The notes below the pieces were generated by a model. It was not told where the DNA came from. It saw only the letters and a program-made list of their open reading frames with translations, and searched no databases. Source: Flavipsychrobacter sp. (GTDB lineage: Bacteria > Bacteroidota > Bacteroidia > Chitinophagales > Chitinophagaceae). Taken from it: 64,000 nucleotides of DNA. Below are positions 42,978-50,842 of the stretch, one piece after another. The stretch is taken from assembly GCA_017849575.1 (NCBI GenBank), contig JAFIGV010000029.1, forward strand, positions 62,001-126,000, written 5' to 3'. Position 1 is the stretch's first letter, and every line of letters starts with the position of its first letter. The translations under genes were made by a program, and so were the position numbers.

Positions 42978-42990
42978 TTTCTCATTATCA

Positions 42991-43383
42991 TTACTCTTCC
43001 CATTCTAAAGCGCCTTTCTTTAAAATGTATATGAACCCACATAAAAAGAAAGCCACAAACATGAGTACAGCGAAAAAACCTTCTGTGCCCAACTCGCGAA
43101 AATTAACAGCATAGGGATAGAAAAAGATCACTTCTACATCGAAAAGCACAAAAAGGATGGCAACCAGAAAATATTTAATCGCCATGGGCTGACGGGCATT
43201 GCCCACCGAGGGTATCCCCGACTCGAAGTTGATGAGCTTGTCAGAAGTATTTCTTTTTGGACCCAACAGGTGTGTAAGTCCGAGCATAAAGATCACAAAG
43301 CCGATTGCCACTACAAGTTGCAGTACAACAGGCAGGTAGTTCGATGGTGTGCTCTGGTTTGCGGCTAACAACAGTGCTTGCAT
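42991..43383 (-). CDS. nuoA: NADH-quinone oxidoreductase subunit A
   Basis: 130 residues, three helices. Motifs: LINFESGIPSVGNARQPMAI (the loop between helices 1 and 2) and KYFLVAILFVLFDVEVIFFY with conserved acidic residues. The first gene of the operon, with a strong promoter upstream. C-terminus GFIYILKKGALEWEE. Forms the E-channel with NuoJ and NuoK. Confidence 0.95.
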   Translation of the reverse strand: MQALLLAANQSTPSNYLPVVLQLVVAIGFVIFMLGLTHLLGPKRNTSDKLINFESGIPSVGNARQPMAIKYFLVAILFVLFDVEVIFFYPYAVNFRELGTEGFFAVLMFVAFFLCGFIYILKKGALEWEE

Positions 43384-43415
43384 AGTAGCTTATAACGCCT
43401 CTTGAAAGGGCGGCA

Positions 43416-43446
43416 CAAAGTTAGGTGTATGCGTGGAAATAGCAAG
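43416..43446 (-). promoter_or_regulatory. Promoter of the nuo operon (-33 CTTG, N19, -7 TAACTTTG)
   Basis: Minus strand: CTTG (43446-43443), a 19-base spacer, and TAACTTTG (43423-43416), then GTGCC. Both elements and the spacing match the Bacteroidota sigma consensus, the best promoter in this window. The predicted leader is about 25 bases before nuoA ATG at 43383. Confidence 0.7.
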
Positions 43447-43472
43447 GGGGGGTAAATGCCCGGTGACCCATG

Positions 43473-46094
43473 TCAGCGGATTATGGCAATGTTGCCTTGC
43501 TTTTGCAATGTCGAGCCATCAATAAACGTTGCCTGCACGATGTAAGCCACTACGTCCATATCCACTTCAGCACCTTTGTACCGGCCGTCCCAGCCTTTTT
43601 CAATATCGTTGGTCTCAAAAATCACCTGGCCCCACCGGTTATAGATTTTGAAGTTAAGGCTCTCAATACCGCCGCCTCTTACGTATAGCACATCATTGTT
43701 CCCGTCATTATTTGGACTGAAAGCGGTAGGGACGTCAAGAGCAATTTGAACCTCCGCATCGATATACTTGCATTTCGTGTTTTTGCAGCCCTGGCGACTC
43801 TTTGCTGTAAGGCAGACAGTGTAAGACCCAGTCGTTTTATATTGATGCGATGGAGAAATCTCCGTACTTGTTGAAGAGTCGCCAAACTTCCACAAATAAG
43901 AATCTGCCCCGACTGAAGTATTCGTAAATCGTATGGGTTGGTTCACTTCCGATGTAAATGTGAAATCAGCAATTGGCGAAATTCCTGCAGCAACATTGAG
44001 ATGCACTGTAGAGTCGCAATAACCAGTTGATTTAAAAGTATGAGTATAGGTCCCAGGCGCTGCTATCGTTTGTCCTCCAAATAATATCGTTCTATTGTCA
44101 CATATCGTGTCATACACTGTAATATCGTAAGGTTCACGGACGAAGATATTCTTTACAATCGAATCAGTGCAAGTTGACTGTTTCACAAAAAGCCGGACAT
44201 TAAAGTTGCCGGTCGACGTGTAGCTATGAGATACCGGATTGAGCGTAGAAGTACCCCCATCACCGAAGGCCCATATATAACTGGTTCCTGTTCCGCCTGA
44301 GGGTAAGCCGGCGAACGTTATGGGACTGCCCACACAAGTAGTGTCCGGGCTATTGATTGTCGCGACTATACGTCCGGGAAGGATCAAAACAGAATCAATG
44401 GCTTCGCACTCTGTATGAAAGTCTATATCGTCGAGCGCAAAATCATTGCCAACAAATGCTGTATTCTGATTAGTAATACAAATGTTTGCAGTCGTAGCAG
44501 TACCGCTAAACCAAGTAGCATGAAACTGGCTCCATACCCCCGTGGCTGCTGTGGCGTTAAAAACTGCACCGATCGGCTGGCCATTTATGGCAAACTGAAG
44601 TTGTGCTGGGCTAGTAGCATCGACCGACGCGAGCCAGGTTGAGAAATCGTAAAGCGTGTTGGGCTGGACGGACACCGATTGGCACCACAGGCTTACCCCT
44701 GCGGTTTGTGCACCGTTAATAACTAACATATTGCCTGTTCCGGATGTGTGATCGCCGAAAGTGGCCCACAAAGAATGTAAGGTTGCCGGATCGTTACTTA
44801 CACCATAGGTGCCTGGATTAGAACACGGTCCCCATGGCCCACCTGTGCCGGCAATATAACCACTTGTAAAGCCCGTAACACCGGAATTGAAGTTGCCATT
44901 GATCACAGCATTATTCCCGACAGATTTTATTGTTAAATGATACATCAGTGGGGACGTAGAGACTGCTACATTTGGATTGAGACTGTTGGGGTTTGATAAC
45001 CCCTGCACAGGAGTCCAGGAAGTATCATTTGGAGTGTATCCAGATCCTATAGTAAGCGTAGGTTGCAGCTGTACTATTGAATTAGGGCATGCAGTTATCG
45101 TGTCAGGAAGATTGTTAATCGTTGGGCATATTATGGACGCATTAGAGACACTCAGGATCGAAAAATCAGTTGTATCTGTACAGCAGGTGAAATTAGTAAC
45201 AAGACATCGAAAAAGTGCGCCGTTCAAAGAAATTCCAGGGTTTGTGATAGTTAAAGTGTTAGTGTTGACACCACTAAAAGGAGCTACGTTACTCAAATTG
45301 ACGTATCCGGAACCTGTATTTACCTGCCATTGATAATATGAGCCCACCGTGCCGGAAAGTACCAAGGTACCAGTAGAATTGGTTGACAAAGTAAGGGTGG
45401 ACGGCGACGGGCCGGGAATCGTGGCTGGGGTGCATTGATAATTAAATAGTTGAGAAACTTCGGCCGCTGTAAGGGCACGGTTATAGAAGGCCACATCGTC
45501 TATTTTTCCGTTGAAAGGGTTAGTGCCGTTAGTATAGTCCATACCCAAATGAAACCGACCGTTCGGAGTAAAAATTGTAGCTATGGTTGAGTCCACGAGG
45601 CTATTATCCACGAAAAGTCTGTACTTTGTTTGGTCTTTTGTAAGAACGACATGATGCCACTGAGACATCGATGCGGGCTTCTTCATACAAACACAAACAT
45701 TCCCGGCCAGCATAGCGGCTTGGGTTCCCGTAGTGGAAATCCCACCAGAATATAGCACTCCTACTCCATTTAAATTTGTATTGCCATTATAGGCAATGGG
45801 AGCATCGGCAGCGGTATTGGCATAGAACCAACACGAGAAGCTATATTCGGCACCCATGGGTAATGTCGTAGGATACGACAACAGACTATTCATTCCGTTA
45901 AAACTGTATGCTGCCGCCGGGAAATTAAACCTATCGGTAGTGAGCGTTGCATTGCTGACCGTCAAATGATAATTATTTCCCGAAAAGTCATCAGCATTTC
46001 CGCAAAATGGATAATAAGCAACTAAACCGTTTGTTGGAATTTGAGCAGAGACTGTGTTGCAAAACAATCCGAACAGGATAAGAATGGTACGCAC
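43473..46094 (-). CDS. T9SS type B cargo: LamG and PKD domain surface protein
   Basis: 873 residues. Signal peptide MRTILILFGLFCNTVSAQ. A concanavalin/LamG-like domain (about 20-215; LVAYYPFCGNADDFSGNNYH, WHHVVLTKDQTKYRLFVDNS, GKIDDVAFYNRALTAAEV), Ig-like and jelly-roll-like regions (about 220-570), two PKD domains (SYIWAFGDGGTSTLNPVSHSY and SYLWKFGDSSTSTEISPSHQY), and a gliding-motility-type C-terminus: PTAFSPNNDGNNDVLYVRGG, FKIYNRWGQVIFE. This is a T9SS type B sorting signal, so secretion to the surface or medium is expected. Likely adhesin or polysaccharide-binding protein. AT-richer than nuo, next to glycosylation genes. Confidence 0.88.
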   Translation of the reverse strand: MRTILILFGLFCNTVSAQIPTNGLVAYYPFCGNADDFSGNNYHLTVSNATLTTDRFNFPAAAYSFNGMNSLLSYPTTLPMGAEYSFSCWFYANTAADAPIAYNGNTNLNGVGVLYSGGISTTGTQAAMLAGNVCVCMKKPASMSQWHHVVLTKDQTKYRLFVDNSLVDSTIATIFTPNGRFHLGMDYTNGTNPFNGKIDDVAFYNRALTAAEVSQLFNYQCTPATIPGPSPSTLTLSTNSTGTLVLSGTVGSYYQWQVNTGSGYVNLSNVAPFSGVNTNTLTITNPGISLNGALFRCLVTNFTCCTDTTDFSILSVSNASIICPTINNLPDTITACPNSIVQLQPTLTIGSGYTPNDTSWTPVQGLSNPNSLNPNVAVSTSPLMYHLTIKSVGNNAVINGNFNSGVTGFTSGYIAGTGGPWGPCSNPGTYGVSNDPATLHSLWATFGDHTSGTGNMLVINGAQTAGVSLWCQSVSVQPNTLYDFSTWLASVDATSPAQLQFAINGQPIGAVFNATAATGVWSQFHATWFSGTATTANICITNQNTAFVGNDFALDDIDFHTECEAIDSVLILPGRIVATINSPDTTCVGSPITFAGLPSGGTGTSYIWAFGDGGTSTLNPVSHSYTSTGNFNVRLFVKQSTCTDSIVKNIFVREPYDITVYDTICDNRTILFGGQTIAAPGTYTHTFKSTGYCDSTVHLNVAAGISPIADFTFTSEVNQPIRFTNTSVGADSYLWKFGDSSTSTEISPSHQYKTTGSYTVCLTAKSRQGCKNTKCKYIDAEVQIALDVPTAFSPNNDGNNDVLYVRGGGIESLNFKIYNRWGQVIFETNDIEKGWDGRYKGAEVDMDVVAYIVQATFIDGSTLQKQGNIAIIR

Positions 46095-46247
46095 AAAGAA
46101 TAGAGGTTTTAAGTTGTTAAATTTTACTCAAGGTACATAATACTTAATAAATAATTTAATTGGAATAACCCTGCAAAGCCACATAATATGGTTGGTTATG
46201 TATCAATTAAAAAATGCGCCTTTGTCGTGTTCAAGTAATGAACCAGC

Positions 46248-47114
46248 TTACATATGCAGGATGTTTCTGAATACATAAAAGGAAGTTCGCGGGAGCAGCA
46301 ATTTATTAACTATCCGACAGGCAAAGCGCATTTTGTGCGTATAGAGAAAATAGGTCACGTCTCTTAATAACCGGAATCCATTACACAAATTTTGCCATCT
46401 TCTGAAATCACGTGCAATTTTTTCACCGCTATAAAACCGATAAATATTAAATAGTTCATGCAATCTTTGCTTTCCGCCGACAGCACTTTTATGAGATTCA
46501 TGTATCCTGTAGACAGAAAAATAATCGCTGACAGGAATAAACTGAACTCCTTTCTGCTTTGCGCGAATGAACCAATCCCAATCGAAAGCAAAATTTTGCC
46601 CTTCATCTAGGTTGCCGACAATATCCCAGGCCTGTTTATTCCAGAAGCTCGAGGGCTGTATGACGTAATCACATAAAAGAAGATCAAGATCTTCGCTCCG
46701 GCTTTTTACATTGCTACCTCTGAATCGATTCCCATTTTCGTCAAAATGCAAACAATTTCCAAATAGGACTACAGGAGTATCTAATCCTCCAATAATTTCG
46801 ACAACTTTGGAAAAAGTTCCTGGCAAATAATAATCATCGGAGTTTATCCAGCATAGAATATCGCCGGTGGCAATAGAAAAACCCTCATTAATCGCGGCAG
46901 CCTGACCCCCATCCTTTTTACTTTGCCAGTGATCGAGATTCGAAGAATATTTCCTGATCACTTCTACGCTTTGATCCGAGCTACCTCCATCCATGATGAT
47001 GTACTCCAAATTAGGATATTGTTGACCCAACACCGAATTAATTGTTTGCTCTATATACTGGCCTTGATTGTAGGAAGGTGTAATTACAGACACCTTTGGA
47101 TACTTATTTTGCAT
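46248..47114 (-). CDS. Family 2 glycosyltransferase
   Basis: 288 residues, GT-A fold. Donor-binding start VSVITPSYNQGQYIEQTINS, LEYIIMDGGSSDQSVEVIRK, the DxD-type ILCWINSDDYYLPG, and QPSSFWNKQAWDIVG before FAFDWDWFIRAKQKG, which is the usual acceptor-side Asp/Trp region. Probably adds sugars to a surface polysaccharide or glycoprotein. Leftward, divergent from the FkbM gene, AT-rich. Confidence 0.9.
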   Translation of the reverse strand: MQNKYPKVSVITPSYNQGQYIEQTINSVLGQQYPNLEYIIMDGGSSDQSVEVIRKYSSNLDHWQSKKDGGQAAAINEGFSIATGDILCWINSDDYYLPGTFSKVVEIIGGLDTPVVLFGNCLHFDENGNRFRGSNVKSRSEDLDLLLCDYVIQPSSFWNKQAWDIVGNLDEGQNFAFDWDWFIRAKQKGVQFIPVSDYFSVYRIHESHKSAVGGKQRLHELFNIYRFYSGEKIARDFRRWQNLCNGFRLLRDVTYFLYTHKMRFACRIVNKLLLPRTSFYVFRNILHM

Positions 47115-47138
47115 AAAAATCCGATACAGAAATTTGGT

Positions 47139-47146
47139 TAATTTTG
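47139..47146 (+). promoter_or_regulatory. Candidate -7 promoter box for the FkbM gene
   Basis: TAATTTTG, full TANNTTTG match, 17 bases before the ATG at 47164. Confidence 0.4.
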
Positions 47147-47163
47147 GTCTACAACAATATTAA

Positions 47164-47904
47164 ATGAACAAAAAGGCGCTGAAAACTTCGATTAGAAAAT
47201 TCTTTAACAAATTTGGGTATGAAATCATAAAAACTCACAGCGCAATTGATTCAATAAAAGTAGGAAGTTGGTTACATAATCTGAACATCAACACCGTAAT
47301 TGATATTGGTTCGAATGAGGGCCAATTCATACAGACCATTTCTAAGGTGCTGCCTAAACGAAAGATCTTTGCCTTTGAGCCAATCAAATCATGTTATCAA
47401 AATCTAGTCAAGAACACTTCGAAGTACGATGTAACTCCTTTTAATTTGGGTCTTGGTGATGCTGCCGGCACCGTTGAGATTAATGTGAGTAAAAACCTGG
47501 TTAGCTCTTCGATCCTGCCAATGGCAAACCTTCATAAGAAGTTATACCCTGAATCTGCCTACGAAGCAATTGAGACAATAGAGATTAAACGACTTGATGA
47601 TGTTCTCAGACCTCATCGTTTAGAACCGAACATATTAATAAAAATTGACGTGCAGGGTTATGAAGAAAATGTTCTCAAAGGTGGTGCACATACTATCGAA
47701 AGCGCCGCCGTTGTAATTATCGAGACATCATTTCATTCTCTTTATGAGAGTCAATGGCTTTTTGAAAATGTTTTCCAATTCTTTGCACAGAGTGGTTTTC
47801 AGTTCTGGGGCTTTGCGGATCAGTCTTATTCAAAAAATACCGGCATACCTATATATGGTGATGCAATATTTATACGCAAAGATCTTACTGAAAATCTTGC
47901 ATAA
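47164..47904 (+). CDS. FkbM family methyltransferase
   Basis: 246 residues. The SAM-binding motif is TVIDIGSNEGQFIQTISKVL, followed by KIFAFEPIKSCYQNL (acidic residue after strand 2) and the family segment ILIKIDVQGYEENVLKGGAH and VVIIETSFHSLY. FkbM enzymes O-methylate sugars or polyketides; in a glycosyltransferase group a sugar is the likely substrate. Followed two bases after its stop by the next glycosyltransferase, which begins with GTG. Confidence 0.9.
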   Translation: MNKKALKTSIRKFFNKFGYEIIKTHSAIDSIKVGSWLHNLNINTVIDIGSNEGQFIQTISKVLPKRKIFAFEPIKSCYQNLVKNTSKYDVTPFNLGLGDAAGTVEINVSKNLVSSSILPMANLHKKLYPESAYEAIETIEIKRLDDVLRPHRLEPNILIKIDVQGYEENVLKGGAHTIESAAVVIIETSFHSLYESQWLFENVFQFFAQSGFQFWGFADQSYSKNTGIPIYGDAIFIRKDLTENLA

Positions 47905-47906
47905 CG

Positions 47907-48686
47907 GTGACACTCTCCATCATCACCATCTGTTTCAACAACCCTGATGAGCTTAGGAAAACCTGCGCTAGCGTGGATATGCAGACGCTTAGGCCAGCCG
48001 AACATCTTATCATCAACGGGTCCACGTCGGGCGAGATTCAACAGATGCTCGAAAATACGCCTCAGCCGGAATACCGAAGATGGATTTGTGAGCGGGACAA
48101 TGGCATTGCTGACGCCTTCAATAAAGGCATTGCAAAGAGCACGGGCAATATTACACTGTTGCTGAACAGCGGCGACACTCTGTATGATGCCACCGTGCTA
48201 GATAGAGTGATGCGGTTTTTTGATGCGGACGACGCGCTGATGTGGTGCCATGGCAAATTGAATATGATGCGCGGAGGAATTTGGGTAGTGGTGGGAAAAC
48301 CGTTTGAAAAGTCAAAACTCTACAGGGGTATGAGAGGGACTTTTCATCCCACTATGTTCGTGAAGCGGGAACTGTATCAACGCCATGGCAATTTCGATAC
48401 TTCCATAAAAATGGCAATGGACTATGACTTTCTTTGCAGAATTGCTGATGAAAAAAATGGCTTTATCGATTACCCGCTCGCTAACTTCGACCCAGAAGGC
48501 GTTTCTTCTGCCAACTATCTAAGCGCTACCGACGAAATGTTTAGCGTTTTTCACAAATACTATGGAAAATCCCTCCCTGCAGCCTTGTGGAAATGGCGGC
48601 TTAAATTGCTACACTTTTTGCTTCAAAGCGCTCCGGGCAGAGTGCTTTATAAGATCAAAGCAAAAATCGGACTGGCAAACGCCTGA
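47907..48686 (+). CDS. Family 2 glycosyltransferase, GTG start
   Basis: 259 residues from a GTG 2 bases after the FkbM stop, so translation is probably coupled. SIITICFNNPDELRKTCASV gives the N-terminal strand; LLNSGDTLYDATVLDRVMRF carries the DxD-like acidic site; IKMAMDYDFLCRIADEKNGF is the conserved MDYDF region. The C-terminal 60 residues are basic and Leu-rich (LPAALWKWRLKLLHFLLQSA). Works with the FkbM enzyme in making a surface glycan, by context. Confidence 0.87.
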   Translation: MTLSIITICFNNPDELRKTCASVDMQTLRPAEHLIINGSTSGEIQQMLENTPQPEYRRWICERDNGIADAFNKGIAKSTGNITLLLNSGDTLYDATVLDRVMRFFDADDALMWCHGKLNMMRGGIWVVVGKPFEKSKLYRGMRGTFHPTMFVKRELYQRHGNFDTSIKMAMDYDFLCRIADEKNGFIDYPLANFDPEGVSSANYLSATDEMFSVFHKYYGKSLPAALWKWRLKLLHFLLQSAPGRVLYKIKAKIGLANA

Positions 48687-48713
48687 TCTCTAAACAGGCT
48701 GTGCAAACAGAAT

Positions 48714-49418
48714 TTAGGATAGCGGCTGAGGATCGCAATTAAACTTGAACCCGATTCCATGGATGGTCTGTAACTCTACGGCTTCCTGATTCTTGATGTA
48801 CTTGCGGATCTTGGTGATAAACACATCCATGCTTCTACCCAGAAAATAATCCTCTTTGCCCCATACGTTAAGCAGAATATCATCGCGCTTCAACACCTTA
48901 TTGGCATTGAGGCATAAAAAACGGAAAAGGTCTGCCTCGCGCTGCGTAAGCTGGTGTTTCTCTGTTTCGTTATAGAGGATCAGATCGTCGTAGTTGAAGT
49001 TCAGACCGCCGATCTTAAATCCGGTAGGGGTGTTGTCCTCGCGCTTGCGGGTACGTTTCAAAAAAACTTCAATGCGCAGCAAAAGCTCCTGCATATTGAA
49101 GGGCTTGGTAATATAGTCGTCGGCACCACTGCGAAAACCCGCTATCTTATCGTCATCCATATTTTTGGATGTCAGCATCAGAATGGGTACGGTCTCATTC
49201 TTTTTGCGGATCTGTGTCGCCACCGACATACCGTCCTTTTTTGGCAACATGACATCCAGCAGGATCATGTCAAAATTGTGCTTCATAAATTGCTGAAACC
49301 CGGTCTCTCCATCAGGGCAATGGACCACGTCATAACCGTTGTCCTGCAAGCTGTCTTTTACCACAAATCCTAGGGTCGGGTCGTCTTCAATCAAAAGTAT
49401 TTTTGCTTTGTCTGCCAT
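48714..49418 (-). CDS. OmpR/PhoB-type response regulator (RprY-like), no adjacent kinase
   Basis: 234 residues. Receiver domain: acidic pair IEDDP, phospho-acceptor Asp in DMILLDVMLPKKDG, Thr in ILMLTSKN and Lys in DDYITKPFN. Winged-helix DNA-binding domain from about 130: LTQREADLFRFLCLNANKVL, RDDILLNVWGKEDYFLGRSM and VFITKIRKYIK. Typical two-component transcription factor. No histidine kinase gene is next to it, so it is an orphan here, as rprY often is in Bacteroidota. Confidence 0.92.
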   Translation of the reverse strand: MADKAKILLIEDDPTLGFVVKDSLQDNGYDVVHCPDGETGFQQFMKHNFDMILLDVMLPKKDGMSVATQIRKKNETVPILMLTSKNMDDDKIAGFRSGADDYITKPFNMQELLLRIEVFLKRTRKREDNTPTGFKIGGLNFNYDDLILYNETEKHQLTQREADLFRFLCLNANKVLKRDDILLNVWGKEDYFLGRSMDVFITKIRKYIKNQEAVELQTIHGIGFKFNCDPQPLS

Positions 49419-49624
49419 AAAAACGTGTTGAACCAGCCGGCTAAATATGAAAAGGTCTATATTCTTGTAGTATAAAAACTACATTTTGCCGTCGAAAGAT
49501 AGCAGTTTCATAACGGATACACAAGCCTGAACCCAGGAATTTTATAAGAAACCCAATTTTGCTTCGTAATTTTCAAAACCTTGCCACTCTGGCAACTAAA
49601 ATTTTATAAAACTTCGTAAGTTGT

Positions 49625-50257
49625 ATGTTTCGCACACTTTTACTTTCTGTGCTCTTACTGGCTGGCCTTAGCGCCTGCAACAAGACTGATGACGCTGCTC
49701 CCTCCAATAACAACAATAATAACAACAATGGAGGTGGAAATAACGGTGGGGGAAATCAGCCGCAGGATACCTTCACCGTCTATACGATCCAGCCGGGAAA
49801 TTTTTATTGCGACCAGTCTTCGCTAAAAGCCTGTAATCTTTCTGTATTGAAATTTCAGGCTATTCTGGACAGTAGTTGTATCTACACAAGCACCAACCCG
49901 GTCAACCAGGCCGATATCAACAAATTGTATGGATTTGCCGACAGTACTTTTCACCACCAAAACAGTGCAAGGTTCGGATGGAACTGGATGAACGGACAAA
50001 TGCATATACATGCCTACTGCTATGCGGATAGCGTACGGGCATATAAAGAGCTGGGTACGGTTGCGCTTAATACTCCGTTCGACTGCAGTATCGCGGTGCT
50101 TCCGGGTCAGTATATCTTTACTTTCAACGGAAAAAAAGACACCATGCTTCGGGGCGTGCAGGATACGGTAGCACGGGGCTATATGTTGCAACCCTATTTT
50201 GGCGGCGACGAACCCGCACCACACCTCGTGAAGATTAAGATCAGAGAGGTGAAATGA
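49625..50257 (+). CDS. Lipoprotein with Asn/Gly-rich linker, unknown function
   Basis: 210 residues. Lipoprotein signal MFRTLLLSVLLLAGLSACNK, Cys in LSAC. A spacer with NNNNNNNNGGGNNGGGN (about 28-44) is encoded by AAC/AAT codon runs that invite slippage. The folded part (about 50-210) has no recognised domain; it has DSTFHHQNSARFGWNWMNGQ and ends DEPAPHLVKIKIREVK. Surface or periplasmic; the stop abuts the ruvC stop with no base between. Confidence 0.68.
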   Translation: MFRTLLLSVLLLAGLSACNKTDDAAPSNNNNNNNNGGGNNGGGNQPQDTFTVYTIQPGNFYCDQSSLKACNLSVLKFQAILDSSCIYTSTNPVNQADINKLYGFADSTFHHQNSARFGWNWMNGQMHIHAYCYADSVRAYKELGTVALNTPFDCSIAVLPGQYIFTFNGKKDTMLRGVQDTVARGYMLQPYFGGDEPAPHLVKIKIREVK

Positions 50258-50842
50258 TCAGCGCACTTTGCCAGGGTTTTGTTGTATGAAGCTTTCCCAG
50301 CTATTCCTTCTGCCTTTTACGGATATGCGCGTCGGTCCTTTTTCGGCGGGCATCGGCAGCAGGCTTTGGTAATGATGACATAAGGCCACAGCCACAGCAT
50401 CGGTCGCGTCCATAAAGCGGGGGTCTTCTTCAAACTTCAACATGTGCTGCAGCATTTGCCACACTTGTTCTTTGGTAGCGTTGCCTTTGCCGGTAATGGC
50501 TTGCTTTACCTTTCTTGGCGCATATTCCACTGCCTGCAGACCATTCACCATCGCCGCGGCTATAGCTACCCCCTGAGCGCGTCCCAACTTTAGCATGCTC
50601 TGCACATTTTTACCAAAAAAAGGCGCCTCAATGGCTACCGACACCGGCCGGTGCGTTTTGATGAGTGTCTCCATTTTCCTGAAGATCAGCTCGAGGCGTT
50701 CTGCATGGTCTTGTCTTTTTGCGAGTTGCAACACACCCATTTCAATGAGCGAAACACTACTTTTGCTCGCATCGATCAGTCCGTATCCCATCACCAGTGT
50801 GCCGGGGTCTATGCCTAAAATAATGCGGGATGATCTGTCCAA
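50258..50842 (-). CDS. ruvC: Holliday junction endonuclease RuvC, TTG start
   Basis: 194 residues from a TTG at 50842. No ATG lies near the fold start, and a TACTTTTG box at 50858-50865 just upstream fixes this end; the frame to 51028 is upstream read-through. Catalytic acidic residues: Asp12 in IILGIDPGT, Glu in VAIEAPFFG, and the Asp pair in MDATDAVAVALCHH. Cuts Holliday junctions during recombination with RuvAB. A 20-base head overlap exists with the divergent membrane protein gene. Confidence 0.93.
   Translation of the reverse strand: MDRSSRIILGIDPGTLVMGYGLIDASKSSVSLIEMGVLQLAKRQDHAERLELIFRKMETLIKTHRPVSVAIEAPFFGKNVQSMLKLGRAQGVAIAAAMVNGLQAVEYAPRKVKQAITGKGNATKEQVWQMLQHMLKFEEDPRFMDATDAVAVALCHHYQSLLPMPAEKGPTRISVKGRRNSWESFIQQNPGKVR
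50758..50765 (+). promoter_or_regulatory. Candidate -7 box for the flippase-like gene
   Basis: TACTTTTG within the antisense of ruvC, 57 bases before the ATG at 50823. Confidence 0.3.
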
